The notes beneath the pieces are model-generated. The model searched no databases. It worked only from the letters and a program-made list of their open reading frames with translations, and was not told the origin of the DNA. Position numbers and translations under genes: made by a program. Below are positions 48,461 to 60,600 of a DNA stretch of 64,000 bases, piece after piece. The DNA is from Camarhynchus parvulus. Its lineage: Eukaryota; Chordata; Aves; Passeriformes; Thraupidae. Position 1 is the first letter of the stretch. Each line of letters starts with the position of its first letter. The DNA lies in the NCBI RefSeq assembly GCF_901933205.1, contig NC_044573.1, positions 50,153,493 through 50,217,492 on the forward strand, given 5' to 3'.

Positions 48461-51400
48461 TGGCATAGCCCTGCCATTTCTTTCCCTTTCTGTCTTCCTT
48501 TCGTCTTTCCTTCCTGGCTATAATATTTGGGTTGTCATATTTGTCAGATGCCCTCTTTGTTCTCTTCCATCTATTCTTTACTGTAGGAATCCAAACAGAA
48601 GAAAATAACAGACTCAGAACAGCTCCACCGTTTCAGTGCATAAAGCTGAACAATGATTTACAGTGACAGAGAAAATAACTCTCTGTTAAATATTGCTTTT
48701 AGTTAGTTTTGTATATAAAGCCTTTCAAACTAGATGCTGAACTGTGTGTGATAAGGAAATCTGATAAAAGAGATTCTCTGTTGCTTGCTGCAATAAAATT
48801 GTCTGTTATTGTGCCAGGTATTTTTTAATAAAGATTTAAGCAAAACCATTCAATTACTCATGGATCCTTAATTGTTTCTTTCAGATCTGCTATACTGACC
48901 ATCCTGCTGGCACCTGGGCAACTTACATAAATTAAAACAGTGTATAAGAAAATATGACTCCTTTGGGAATAAAAGTCTTTCTAACTAGACCTATGCCTCT
49001 GTTACTAAAAATGGCCCAGAGGTCAACTGAAAATCAGAGTGATTAATAGTCTAGCAGAGTCTTGCAGACTGCCAGAGTCTGGTTCTCTACTGGAAATCCT
49101 TAACTATTGGACCAGGCTGACCATAAGCCAAGAAATTACAGCAAAAGATGATCTGACTAGTAAATGGGTCTCAGTCCTACCTCAATCATTTGTAATCAAA
49201 ACCTTAAGCTACTTTGCCAAAAGTGGCTGCACTTGCTCAAGCAGGCAGAAAAGTTGTACTTTCACAGCCATTACAAACATGTTTGGAAAGCACCAGTTGG
49301 ATTTCTGCTGACGTGATCTTATCTAGGCTGATTCTAGTTGCTGCTGTCCCTGTCCCTGCAAGTTTTAGAAACTGGTAAACCACAGAAGTACCAACACTGC
49401 ATAATTCTACATTCTCAGTTTTCTGGATGCTGAAAGAGTTGTGACTCATGACCTTATTAAAACACAGATGGCCAAAAGCATTGAAATTTAGATAATAAGG
49501 TTTTCAAAGATGCATCTGACACTGAAGAATCAGTACTGCATACCAGGGACCTGTCAGAACCTCAGTCAAAATCTCCAAAAGTAAAATATCTGTCATATTT
49601 CTGGAAAATAGTAACTTTCTATGAGCCAGATTTTTCTGTGCCTTAACACCTCCTTGAAAACGGGAACTTAATGAATAACTTGGACTGGATGATAGGTTTA
49701 TGAAGCAATCTTCTATAGTCTGGTATGTCAGGTTAAAATCATAAGATGCAGTGCTATTTTGTACAGTAGAATTTCTGAAGTTCTTTCCAGGAATGCATTG
49801 ATAATATTCTGTGACTGAATATACTTGCTAAGTCTTTAATTTGCTTAATATCTGTGACAAGATAGTTAATAGAGGTTTGAATTTAAAAAGTGGTGTAATA
49901 TATATTGTATATACCGTATTTATATTATACTAATCCCATGCTTCAGGGCTTCCAGTGATTACTTTTAGGGCTGGAAAGAATTTTCCTTCTTTGATCCATA
50001 ATGGGAGCTCTTATTTTCACCTGCCTCTGGGCCATGGAGGTAGAGATGTATAAAGTATTTTTAGCAGCATTAAATTCATACATGTGTGATTGGTATATAT
50101 TGCTCACCCACTCAGGATTAAACCAGTGACCAGATTTGGGGTCAGGAAATGTTTTTCCTGTGGCTCAGATTGACTACTTAAGTGGTATTTTTTAAACCTT
50201 TTCTTCCCAGCATTTTGTTGAAATTTTATTTTAAAAATTCCTTTCTGACAGATCCTGGGAAAAAAAAACAACCCTCTTTACTTTGTGGTGCAGTATACTT
50301 ATGTTCCTTGCCTTTTTATGAAATAATTGAGATTTGTTGCAAAGTGCAACACAGTTTTGGTAGCTGCCATAGGAGTGGCATAAAATATTTATATTTTATG
50401 GAGTAGTCTAGATGATAGGCAAAGATATTTCTAATAAAGTAGACCATGACTGCAGTTTTGGACACACTGTTGCATTTATATCCTTCCATTCCTATTTTCT
50501 TGTGTTTCAAACACTCACAGCAAAGATGGACTGGAAGTGGTTTTGATGTCTGGCACTAGGTTGTAAGCGCCAACCTTTCCTTTAGTTTTGCAGAGAGAAA
50601 ATCAGACAAAGAATGATAAGATGTGGATTATGGGGCTGGAAATCCAGTGGTTGACTGCCTGTATGCAGCAGTGTTTGGAAGAGACACCAAGTACAGCTTG
50701 TTGTATGGAGAGTAAATTGGCTGGAGAGGTATAGAAGGCTTTATTTGTTTCCATTTCTGTTTTGTATTGAAGAAAATGGCCTCAGTTGCTTCTAGGTTAC
50801 ACACAGCGCTTGCAGTCTCAAGCCTGATGCCTCATCTGTTTTTTCCATTCTTCTACTAAAGCTAATAGTAGTGTAAATGTGGGAAATTGTAGATATATTT
50901 CTGATTTAAATAGAGAATACAATGTGAACCTATTAGATTAATAGTTATAATGAAACCTGCATGCATTTTTCTTGGCAGTCGTTTCAATCACTTCATTGTA
51001 AGCAATCCAACTTTCCTGTGTTTCCTCAGTGAAGCATATTTCTAGAGAATTCAGTCTTTCCAAGTGCATTGTCAAGTGCTGATAAATTTTTATGAGCTTC
51101 AGCTAGTGGGTGACAGCCACCATGGATATCAGAAATTATAGGAGAGCACTTAATGTGTTCTAGTCCTCCTCTGGAGTACATCTGCTTCAAGTGTCAAATC
51201 ATGACTGGTATAATCTTTACTTTTTTTCCCTTGGTTGTTGGAATAATAACTAAAACTCTCCCTAGAAAACCCAAACAAGGTTTCATTAGGATAGTAGACA
51301 TTTCATGCTAATATAATAAAATCCAGCAAAACCTAGGGTAATCTGGGGTGATGGACCACTGCATCTTTGCTTACCTGTTCCTTGGTCAGGTCATAAAGTG

Positions 51401-54400
51401 AAACAAGCCAGGACCTAAACAATTCTTAAGTGACTGTCTCTTGTGCTGAGCTGGGACGTGTTACCAAGATTACACCTGTCACAACAGGATTGTCTATCCA
51501 CAGAGGCCAAAATTAATTTTATCCCCCTTTAGACAACTGCGGTTCATAACCTGGAAACAGAGAGGCCTTGCTATACATAGTGAAGGAGAAATGGGATTTC
51601 AACTCCTAAGAGATCAATACTTACTCTAATATGCTTCTAAATGAGAAAAAAATCTACGCATTTCTAATGTAGATATTGAAAGGCTAATGTAGATATTGAA
51701 AGCAAGGGACATGAGAAAAGCAGAATATAATGACAGGCTCTGGCTTGATTATTTTTTTTTGCATACTAAGCCATGAACTGGTAAGCACCACAAAGGAAAT
51801 TAGCTATCTTATAATGTTTGCCATCCTGAGAACTCAAAGTATTTAGTCAAAATGGCGAATTTTAAGTGGAGATAAAATGGTTTGCATAAATCTCATACAA
51901 TAGAGAGAGAAGTGTCCTGGTCTATAGTCTAGTAAACCATCTAAAAGATTGCATCATATTAGAAGAAGTCCCCCAGCTATGCTAGTTATAACTTCTGGAG
52001 TTTTTGCTCCAAATTTTTGATATTGAGATGTTTAAACACTCAGTATGGGCAGTCAAGCAGTAATGAGTTAATACAGATAATGGGAGGGGGAGAAGAGGGA
52101 CAGGAATGCCAGTAGAGAGCTTTAACAGAGGGTGCTGTGGTACTCAGTCAATGCACACCCCTGTGTTCACAGAACAGAAAGGAAGCTCTTTCAATAAAGT
52201 TTAAAAAAGGTCTACTGATCTGGCAAGAGGGAAGAGATTCTAGTGGAGCATGGCAAGAGGACATAGAGAAGGGATGATAAACAGAGATGGTGAACTGGAA
52301 TATATAATCAAGAATTGTGGATGGAGTGGGGGGAAATGTGGTAATTAGTTGATAGTGGCAGAAGCAGTTTCTGTATATAAACATTTGACTTATTTCTGTC
52401 ACAGAATAATAATTCACAGTAGAGTTAAAATATCCACTGGCACTTCAGTATTTCGACTTCCATTAAGTGAATTCTGTACCATCTAAAGGTTTTGTGATAT
52501 CATTTAATATAATCCTTGCAAATCTGAGCACTGTTCACTTAATTTTTGACATATTTAGTTAGAGTATAATGTGCATGTAAAAAAAATAAAACATTATTAT
52601 ATGTAACACAGATGTACCAGATTTTATTTTTACATTCCTCTGAGTTATAACACTTACACTGCAGTACCATCTGTAATCCCTGGCAGAGCTGAAGCATTCT
52701 ACAGATATATAAGAAATGACAGGTACCCTATGACAAACAGCTTACTGCCTAGCACACTGAGCAAGCTGATGAAAGAAAGAAGGTACAGAATATGAGTGAG
52801 CAGGCTGAGCAAGCTAGCGAGGGAGGCAACAAAAAATAGAAAATTAAATTTACATAGGCATGTAAGTCATCTAGGAACCAAACTCAGAAGTCAGTAGGTT
52901 TCAAAACTGGCTTGTGCATCATTGTTTTTCAGCAGATGTTAGTTTACTGAACACCATATTATCTTCAAAATGAGATGTTGGTTCTCATACCAATCACCCC
53001 TTTGTGGTCTGTGGGGCACACCAAAGAAGGTGCAAGAGATGCTGGGAAAGCATGGGAAGACATGAGAAATAACATGTTCAACTTTATGTCCATATATTGC
53101 TTACATCACTGAGTTTTAAAACCCACTACTTGCAAAGTCATTGGATAGACTTATATCTTCAGTGCCTCAAAGTATATTTAAATAAAGCATTAATTAAGTA
53201 AAATATTAGGCTGCTTAGGTAACATGGGCTGCTAATTTGAATTAATTCAAAGGGACAGTCTCAGGTTCTTACAGCTATTTATGTGCTCTGCACTTCAATT
53301 TACATTGCAAGAGAAGTCCAGGACATGGCTCATTGTGCTTATTCATAAGAGAGATATTAGAATCCACAGTATTTTTGGACTAATTAAATTTAATTAATTA
53401 AAACAATTAATAGAATGCATAACACTACAGTGAAGGCATTGCAAGATCACTTGCTTCTGTGAGAGTACCAACAATGCAAGAGGTGACCGAATTTTCCAGG
53501 ACACTGCACTCAATATCTTTTGTTCAGTTTAAGAGGACTTCCACTTTGCTTTGATTACAGTATTTCACTACTGCCATTTACTGAAAGAAGTTTATTGATG
53601 CTATAAGCTTGGTGCATGATATATGCAATCAAAAACCATCAATGAATCACCATGAAATAAAGGCCAAGAACATGGAAAAGGCACCAGTCAAATGATGCTT
53701 CTGTGCTATTAAGTAATGTGTCTGCATCAGCATCCAGCCCTCCTTGAGGGGATTACAATTACCTTAAATGTTTTATTCAAGATGTCTAAAAACAAAGAAT
53801 TACTTGGTCATATTTATATATGTTTAAATAGAATCACCAGTTCTAGAAGTGTAGTCATTTATTGCTGGTAGAAAACCTAGAGGATTTACATACTTTTTGG
53901 CATCCTTCCTACAGAGACAAATTGTCCTTTATTCAGGGATTCATCATTCCAGGTTATGAACTCTTGCCAAAATTTTCAAGCTCAAGTGACTAAAACTAGA
54001 TACCCGGAGAAAAGGTTCCTAAATTGTTCACATAGAGTTCCAATTTCTGACAACAAATGAGATAAATTGAGTGTTGCACATGTGAAGCAATTTTGAAAAG
54101 AATTTTATTAAGTCATTTAGATGACAGAATGCAGTTGCTTAAGTATGGAAATGCCTGCAGATTTTACCTGAAAAAGCAAAATCCATAAAAGATACACACA
54201 GGGAGGACAGGTGAATAAATTAAATGTTTGAATAAGCTGGAGAGTGATACAGCAAGGGAAAAAATAGCAAGTAAGTGGTAAATGATTTATCATTTTCTAG
54301 GTAGCACATTTTTTTATGGTTCATTTCCTCCCCAATGTGAAATCTATAAAAAGAATCTTCAAGGAAGTTGTGCAGAGTGTGGGGTTTCATTAACATATGA

Positions 54401-54985
54401 CAATTACCCTGTGGCCATTCCTTGCTGTTAATCACAAGACCACAACAACTTCTAAAAATACAAACCCACAAAAGGGTAGCTGTTATGAACAGATTTCTCC
54501 CCGCACCACAAAAAAACCTGGAGCTTAAGAAAAGAACCCAGACTCTTCATCATAAATAGGCTTTAATTTCTGTCTACACTGTGTGCTTCTCGCTCCTATG
54601 GCCTCAGAATTACTGACTGAGCAGCACTGTTTGAGCAGCCTGTTGCCTACTTGAAGATGTCAGAAGCAATTGCTTTCACAGATTTAAGATTTTATCATAC
54701 AGCACAAGTGAGGCTATTTGTTAAGCATTTAATCAAATTTTATCAATTGTCCAGAGTTTACATCTCACCACAGATTATATCTCACTTTGAATGTGAACAG
54801 CAAATGGAGGAGAACCTAAGCTAAATGAAGTTTTCTCTGATTGGTATTTGAATGGCTTTCTTGAAAACTGACTGCTTGCCTGAGGCAGGGAAGGCAGGGA
54901 GATGAGGGTGGGACCTGTGATGTTGAGCAGTGATTAAGACATTAATAGCTTACACACAGCTCCTTCACTGGGAAAGACTTCAAAC
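48461..54985. other. Intergenic or intronic DNA, no gene recognised
   Basis: AT-rich unique DNA. A perfect 20-base two-copy duplication lies at 51664-51703, and an AT-only palindromic stretch at about 53384-53412. Open frames are at most 90 codons and unrecognised. Confidence 0.5.
51664..51703. repeat. Two-copy 20-base tandem duplication
   Basis: The unit CTAATGTAGATATTGAAAG plus one base occurs twice in direct tandem, identical except for the last base. The near identity indicates a recent slippage event. Confidence 0.92.
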
Positions 54986-55417
54986 GAGCCACAGAAAAAT
55001 GGAGCTGGTGAAGTGTCTGGAGCACAAGTTCTATGAGGAGCAGCTGAGGGAACTGGGGGTGTTTGGCCTGGAGAAATGGAGGCTTCTCTTCAACTCCCTG
55101 AAAGGAGGTTGTAGCCAGGCAGGGGTCGGCCTCTTCTTCCAGGGAGCAAGCGATAAGACAAGGAAATGGCCTCCACTTGCACAAGGGGAGGCTTAGATTG
55201 GATGTTAGGAAAAACTTCCCTCTTGACAGGGTTGTCAGGGGACAGGCTGCCCAGGGGAGTGGTTGAGTCACCATCCCGGGAGGTATTTAAAAGACATGTA
55301 AATGTGGTGCTGCAGGACATGGTTTAGTGGTGGACTTGGCAATGTTGGGTTACTGGTGCCCAATGCTCTTGGTCTGATCTTACAGGGCTTTTCCAGCTGA
55401 AATGGTTCTGATTCTAA
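54986..55417 (+). mobile_element. CR1 LINE, 5'-truncated 3' end
   Basis: Plus-oriented CR1 remnant. Ordered blocks include GGAGCTGGTGAAGTGTCTGG, CTATGAGGAGCAGCTGAGGG, GGTGTTTGGCCTGGAGAAAT, TGAAAGGAGGTTGTAGCCAG, AAGCGATAAGACAAGGAAAT, GGATGTTAGGAAAAACTTCC, GGGGACAGGCTGCCCAGGGG, GGTTTAGTGGTGGACTTGGC and a terminal TTACAGGGCTTTTCCAGC followed by GATTCTAAG. It is longer than the copy at 6018 and of a different subfamily type (the GGTTGTAGC segment). The two minus-strand frames across it (54942-55274, 55090-55320) are antisense shadows. Confidence 0.92.
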
Positions 55418-56273
55418 GTACCTGAGGTAAATTATGGCCAGCTTTTCATACAGGGAACTGCAGTGGGGTTTGTTTCATATGCAGATGTTGGATAGCCCTG
55501 TTTATAGGTTCTTAGGTAATGGATTCAGAAGAGCTGACAAAGGAGAACTGGTCTCAACAATGACTTCAACAGAAGTTGGTGTTATTAAGATTTTAATTGA
55601 GATGAGAAGATTGCTAAAAGGATTACTAAAAAGTTGGTGAAACTTTACTCATGACATCTTATTCAATGTCACTTTTAATTCCATCTATCTCTCCAGAAAA
55701 GTGTTTGTGATTTTTCCAGTTATACTGGTGGCCTGGTACTAGTCCAGGAGCAGCTTCTCTTCCATCTTTACCCCTCTGTGTTAATTTCAAAGCAAATACC
55801 AAATAATCTCTATCAGGGCCTGCAAACTCATTATGTGTGAGCTAATTTGTTAAAGTAAATGTTTTCCTTATAAACTGAAGCCATGTTTTTAAAGCTAATT
55901 TGTATTAATAATTCTTAACAGTGCATCATGATATTGTTATAGAAACAATATCTTTTCCATGACATTATTTTGTATTAATATTTTTTAATATCTTTGAACA
56001 GTAGGATGGACATTGTGGCCTATTAAGATTTCTTCCAGTTTCTACATAAAATTTTCTGTTTCTATAAATAAGAATATTGCATTTCTTATTTACCTTTAGA
56101 TCTGGATAATTATAATTCATTAAATATTAAATTACTTGGTTAGCAACCCATTTGTAGCATATTTATTTCCTCCAATTATAATACGATTTTCCAATTTTGG
56201 TCTGTCAGTAATATCACACATTTACATGTATTCAGAAGGCATCCTGTTCACACACTGTCCATGAACAGAGTTA

Positions 56274-56297
56274 TTTTATAATATACATATTATAAAA
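56274..56297. repeat. Perfect AT-rich inverted repeat
   Basis: Two 11-base arms (TTTTATAATAT and its reverse complement) are separated by a two-base loop. Confidence 0.9.
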
Positions 56298-57151
56298 TAT
56301 ATTTTTTTCTTTTCTAAGATGTTCTATGAGAACAAGTTTCAGCCTTAGACTGAAAGAATGGGTTTATAGTAACAGTAGATATACATTTTTGATTTTTCTT
56401 GCTCTTGCTATTCTATTTTATGGCTGAGGGCCTAATTCCTGACTTAAACTTCAATAAGTTTTGTTTAAGTATGGCTAACAAATGGGTGATTAATTATTAA
56501 CTAGCAATCCTGTTGCCTGAAAGCCTTGTACTTGGCACCCCAAGTATTGGTTTTGTTAATTTGATTCTTATCTGATAAATCTGACCTGATGTCTTCATAC
56601 TTAAGAAAACACTGAAAGACCTGAAGCTAAAAGCGAGCCTCTGCTTGGAACAAAACATACTTATGCTAAAGCCATTTGTTTAAAAAACATTTAAACTTAT
56701 GAGTTCAGTCATAATAAACTGAAGTCCTTCAAAAAGTCATTGAAGTTCTCCATGGTTATACAAACAGAGTAGACTGATTCTCCAATCAGATATACATCTA
56801 CTTAAAGGAACATTGACTTTAAGCAGTGTTATGGGGCTTTCTCAAATACTTGCCAGTGGTTTTACTGACCCTCTCCTCCAGATGTAAATGATGATATCAC
56901 ATCAGATAATACAGGTAACTTCATCATTTGATAGTGTCCCCCTGGAATTTGTTCTATCCCTCTTCAATACCTCTTTGTCCACCTCACTTTAAAGGTGAAA
57001 ATATTAATCTCATCGCCTCAAACCTTGCTACTTTTTTGCTACAGAAATTCCACCTTTCTCTGCGGACCTGTATATATATCTTTTTTTTAGGTCTGAGAAT
57101 CACTGCAGTCTGGGTGCGTTGAGATGGCCTCTACCCAGACTAAAGGCAGAT

Positions 57152-57189
57152 CAACATGTACAGCCCTGACCCAGCAACATGTACAGCCC
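57152..57189. repeat. Two-copy direct duplication, 23-base offset
   Basis: The 15-base word CAACATGTACAGCCC begins at 57152 and again at 57175. Confidence 0.85.
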
Positions 57190-57645
57190 AACCAAAGGTA
57201 ATTTGTCCTAAATATGTTATGGGTAATCAGATAATCTCTCTGTTTTATTTTTGGTGTTTGTTTTTAAGCTACTGAAAGTATTAGGAGTAAGAGTTAACAT
57301 GGAAGATGAAGAAGGGAAAAAGAAAGGCTTGGCTCTTGCAATGGGGAGCAGACGCCTGGGACCATTACCCTGGCTCTGCACATATTGGAGAGTGCTCCAA
57401 GGCTGTGGCCAGGGAGGAAGTGCTAGTGGTTAGCTTACAGGTCCTGTCCTTGTAAACCTTTTCTGTAAAAGTTCCTACACAGACAACATTGCTTCAGTTT
57501 GCCTGATATGTATTAGGTTTGGTGGATTTCTTTATTCCTTTTAGTTTATGGCGTCATGTGAAGCAACACTTTAGGTGTAAATGGGTAGAAGGAAAGGTAA
57601 TCACTACTGTTCTTGAAAAGGATAAATATGAGTAAAACAGATCCT

Positions 57646-58240
57646 TTTGGGGCATTCCAACCACACAGATATCTGTTGGAGGGACAACACGGCAGAACAA
57701 AAGCAATCCTGGAGGTTCTTTGAATGCGTCCATGACAATTTCCTGACATAAGTGATTGAGGAGCCAGCAAGGAGAGGTGCCATATTGGACCTTGTGCTCA
57801 CCAACAGGGAGGAGATGGTAGGGAATGCAGTGGCCAAGGCAGTCTTGGCTGCAGTGACCATGAGATGGTGGAGTTTGAGATCCTCAGGGCTGTGAGGAGG
57901 GCAAGCAGCAAGCTCTCTGCTCTGGACTTCAGGAGAGCAGAGTCTGGCCTCTTCAAATACCTACTTGGTAGAGGATGATGGGGTAGAACACTGGGGGGCA
58001 GAGGGACCCAAGGATGATGGCTGATATTCAAGGATCACCTCCTCCAACATTAAAAATAATGCATCCCAACAGGTTGCCCAGGAAAGCTGTGGATGCCCCC
58101 AAGTCTGGCAGTGCTCAAAGCCAGGTTCGATAAGGCCTTGAGCAACCTGTTCAAATGAGAGGTATTCATGCCCATGGCAGGCAGGTTGAGACTAGGTTGT
58201 CTCTAAGGTCCATTCCAACCACTTAACTTTTTATGATGCC
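57646..58240 (+). mobile_element. CR1 LINE with ORF2 fragment, internally deleted
   Basis: Plus-oriented CR1 that keeps part of the ORF2 protein, from the segment between the endonuclease and reverse transcriptase domains. Reading from 57663 the frame gives HTDICWRDN, then WRFFECVHDNFLT, an in-frame stop at about 57747, then VIEEPARRGAILDLVLTNRE. After a frameshift near 57820 it continues SLGCSDHEMVEFEILR and LDFRRAESGLFKYLLGR to another stop near 57978. These words are characteristic of the avian CR1 ORF2 product. At about 58070 the coding part joins directly to the 3' end block (AGGTTGCCCAGGAAAGCTGT, GGATGCCCCC, TAAGGTCCATTCCAACC), so the whole reverse transcriptase region is missing. It is an inactive pseudo-copy. 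Minus-strand frames of 74-85 codons here are antisense shadows. Confidence 0.9.
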
Positions 58241-59189
58241 ATGGCTCTATGTATGTACGAATTTATTTGCTAGCCAAAAGCGCAAACAGAATTCTTGCCC
58301 TAAATCATCATGCTAAATTCAGCTTTTTGATTTTTCTGATGTTTTCTCTCATACCTAACATTTACCAGAAAGAATCACCCATGGGTCGTTCGCTGATGCA
58401 TCTTTAAAGACAGGAATTACTCATCATCATCCACCCTAAAGAATTAAAGTAATTCTTTTCTATTCTCCCTATTAGATTTGCATATGCTGCAGAGCTAACC
58501 AACTTTAAGAGCAGGGAATAATAATAATAAATAATTCCCTTTCCTTCAGCAAAACAACTTAATTTAATTTGACCAGCCACAGGGAAAAAGAAAACCAACC
58601 GAAAGAAATAATCCCTTCAAGAAAAACATCATTCTTCTGCCAACTGTGTTTCCCAGAGTGTCACAGACTGAAAGCCAAAGTTAACACTGCCTTCTCAGTC
58701 ATATAATGGCAAAGCAGGGAGTCCAGGTTGCATACAGGTCATCCAGCGTAAGAAACAGCTTCTCATCTCACTTGCCCACACTGCTGCATGACAAACATGC
58801 AATATTTAAAGGGCAAATGCAATATTTAAATGGCAAGCCAGATAAGGCATCCCTCTTGTTATGATTACATTTTGACCTTTTCTGAGTTGCATAATATTAG
58901 ACTAATTGTATAATCGGTCTCATTTCTTCTGTGCTCTCCCTTGAAAATTCCCAACCAGCAGTGATTCTCACCCTCTTGTAGGCAAAAGCTATTTCAAACC
59001 ACCCACCTATCAGTTTTATCTCCTTCTCTCACTCTCAACTGGTTCATGCCCTTATTGGATATAATATACCTTCCTCTATGGTAAACTGATGTTGCTTAAA
59101 TTGATTTTTTCTGAATGCTACTAATACAGCATGCAGCAGCTATGAAATAGTTGAAAGATTTGGATCAATAAATCTTTAAAAATTATTCC
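58241..59189. other. Intergenic or intronic DNA, no gene recognised
   Basis: AT-rich flank after the CR1 copy. It carries an (AAT)-type run near 58518-58530 and a 20-base tandem duplication at 58797-58836. Confidence 0.5.
58797..58836. repeat. Two-copy 20-base tandem duplication
   Basis: ATGCAATATTTAAAGGGCAA is followed directly by the same 20 bases with one G-to-T change. Confidence 0.92.
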
Positions 59190-59600
59190 CGATTAGCAGG
59201 TAATATGCTTCGGACTATATTTGTCTTTCTATAGCTACTCCACTTCCTTCAATAGTGGCATTTTTTGGCAAGTTATGATGTAATGGCTACCCATATCATG
59301 ATTTGAACTAGTGGTTAATCAAATTCTGTGTAAGGAAACAGCAGGGTTTTTTGTTTGCTTCCTGTAATGCTGTTTGCTTTGAATGCTTTTAACATTTGTG
59401 CTGTAGCTTGGCTATTACTCTGTTTTAATTATTTCAGATGTTCAGTTAGCCATTTGAGAGATAGGCTGTTACCAACAGGAATATTGTCAAGGACACGTCT
59501 AAAGCAAATAACTAAACAGGACTTCTTAGGCGCTTTGATGTCCTTTGTTTTTCAAACATTTGCACTGACATATTTTCCTATATAATTATCACAATCACAA
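59190..59600. other. Candidate conserved noncoding element
   Basis: Unique sequence with many homeodomain/SOX/TCF-like words: TATCATGATTTGAAC near 59294, GTGGTTAATCAAATTC near 59312, CTGTTTTAATTATTTC near 59420, and CTTTGATGTCCTTTGTTTTT near 59533 (TCF- and SOX-like words side by side). CpGs (CACGTC, GGCGCTTTG) persist at 59494-59536. The plus-strand 76-codon frame (59355-59585) has no domain. Conservation is inferred. Confidence 0.35.
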
Positions 59601-59989
59601 ATGAGATCTGATCAAAGCATTCTGCTGCTTATGAAGGTTGCAACTTTTAACTTTTCATTTTTGATTTTCGAGATCTTGTGCTTATGGTTTTAAAAGCATC
59701 TGGGGAAGCCCTAGTTAGCAGGTTTATATAGATTTGGGTGTCTCTGATACAGTCTTTGTTTTGTGATTTTGTGTGCAGAACAGGTACTGGATCTACCTTC
59801 TGAGTTGAAGGCACTGCACTGCAGTGTAAATGCTACAAACCCAAAGCATTGTATTACATGAAATCACTAATAAGGAAAGCTGTATGATGGCTGCGTACAG
59901 TGATATTTTCTTCTGCCTTACTCTGCACTAAAAGTAAATATCATACGTGGTTGACATAGATCTATTGGCATGCAGAAGTAAGAAAACAC

Positions 59990-60320
59990 AGTACATGAAA
60001 GTGGTTCCCATCCCCACAGTCAGGTAGCCCATGTACTTTGTTCCTGCAGTGGGGAAGGTGGGCTGTCACACCATCTCAGTAGGCTTCAGATACCTCACAG
60101 ACCACGAGCTGAACACATCCCCACAGGACTTCATGCAGCAGTCGTCCCGCCAGCCTGTCCACAGCTCTCCCTCATCAGCTGGCTGACTGTGTTACCTGCA
60201 TGCAGAGCTGTGGTAATCTGTGAAACCAGTCCTGCATGAGTTGTGAGCACTTGGGCTGTGCTGCCGCAGGGAGAACAGGATGGTGCTCTCATCATGTGGC
60301 CTGTCCTTGTCAAACCAGTT
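59990..60320. other. GC-elevated patch, origin unknown
   Basis: About 330 bases of noticeably higher GC sit between AT-rich flanks. There is no CR1 or MIR signature, and the frames are incoherent. It could be an unrecognised LTR or SINE relic, or part of an untranslated exon. Confidence 0.35.
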
Positions 60321-60399
60321 GTGTTATGGGCATTGCTACCACTCTTCCTGTTATCATGAGTGTTTTGCTACTTTCTCTACTTTTCAAATAGTAACCCTT

Positions 60400-60600
60400 T
60401 GTTGATCTTCATTGAATCTTCCCATCTTTCTTCTGCTTCCAGCTTTGCTTTTAATGTCTTTCATAACAAACACAGAAGGAGAAACAAAATTTCATTTATT
60501 TTTGTGCCCGTATACATTGTTGCCTATTCTCTTAAGTGCATTCTTTCAATGAAATTTAATTTTGCTGCTGCAGCTGTACTCATTGCTTAAAATAAATATA
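60400..60600. other. Candidate conserved noncoding element
   Basis: Contains CTTTTAATGTCTTTCATAAC near 60448, GCCCGTATACATTGTTGCC near 60506, GAAATTTAATTTTGC near 60550 and GCTGCTGCAGCTGTACTC near 60565 (E-box), then AAAATAAATATATC. The texture is typical of distal enhancers. A 76-codon plus-strand frame (60360-60590) has no domain. Confidence 0.3.

Larger units (their letters stand above)
55418..57645. other. Intergenic or intronic DNA, no gene recognised
   Basis: Very AT-rich. It contains a perfect AT palindrome (56274-56297) and a 23-base offset duplication of CAACATGTACAGCCC (57152-57189). No recognisable coding. Confidence 0.5.

Noticed and set aside
53384..53412. AT-only palindromic stretch (AATTAAATTTAATTAATTAA)
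   Set aside because: Self-complementarity of this kind arises easily in AT-only sequence, and there is no supporting context for a functional hairpin.
54942..55320. Frames of 110 and 76 codons, minus strand
   Set aside because: Antisense of the CR1 copy at 54986-55417.
57546..58031. Frames of 74-85 codons, minus strand
   Set aside because: Antisense of the CR1 ORF2 fragment, whose true frame is on the plus strand.
58690..58735. Possible MIR-like words (GGCAAAGCAGGGAGTCCAGG)
   Set aside because: Only one 20-base word matches; too short to separate from chance.
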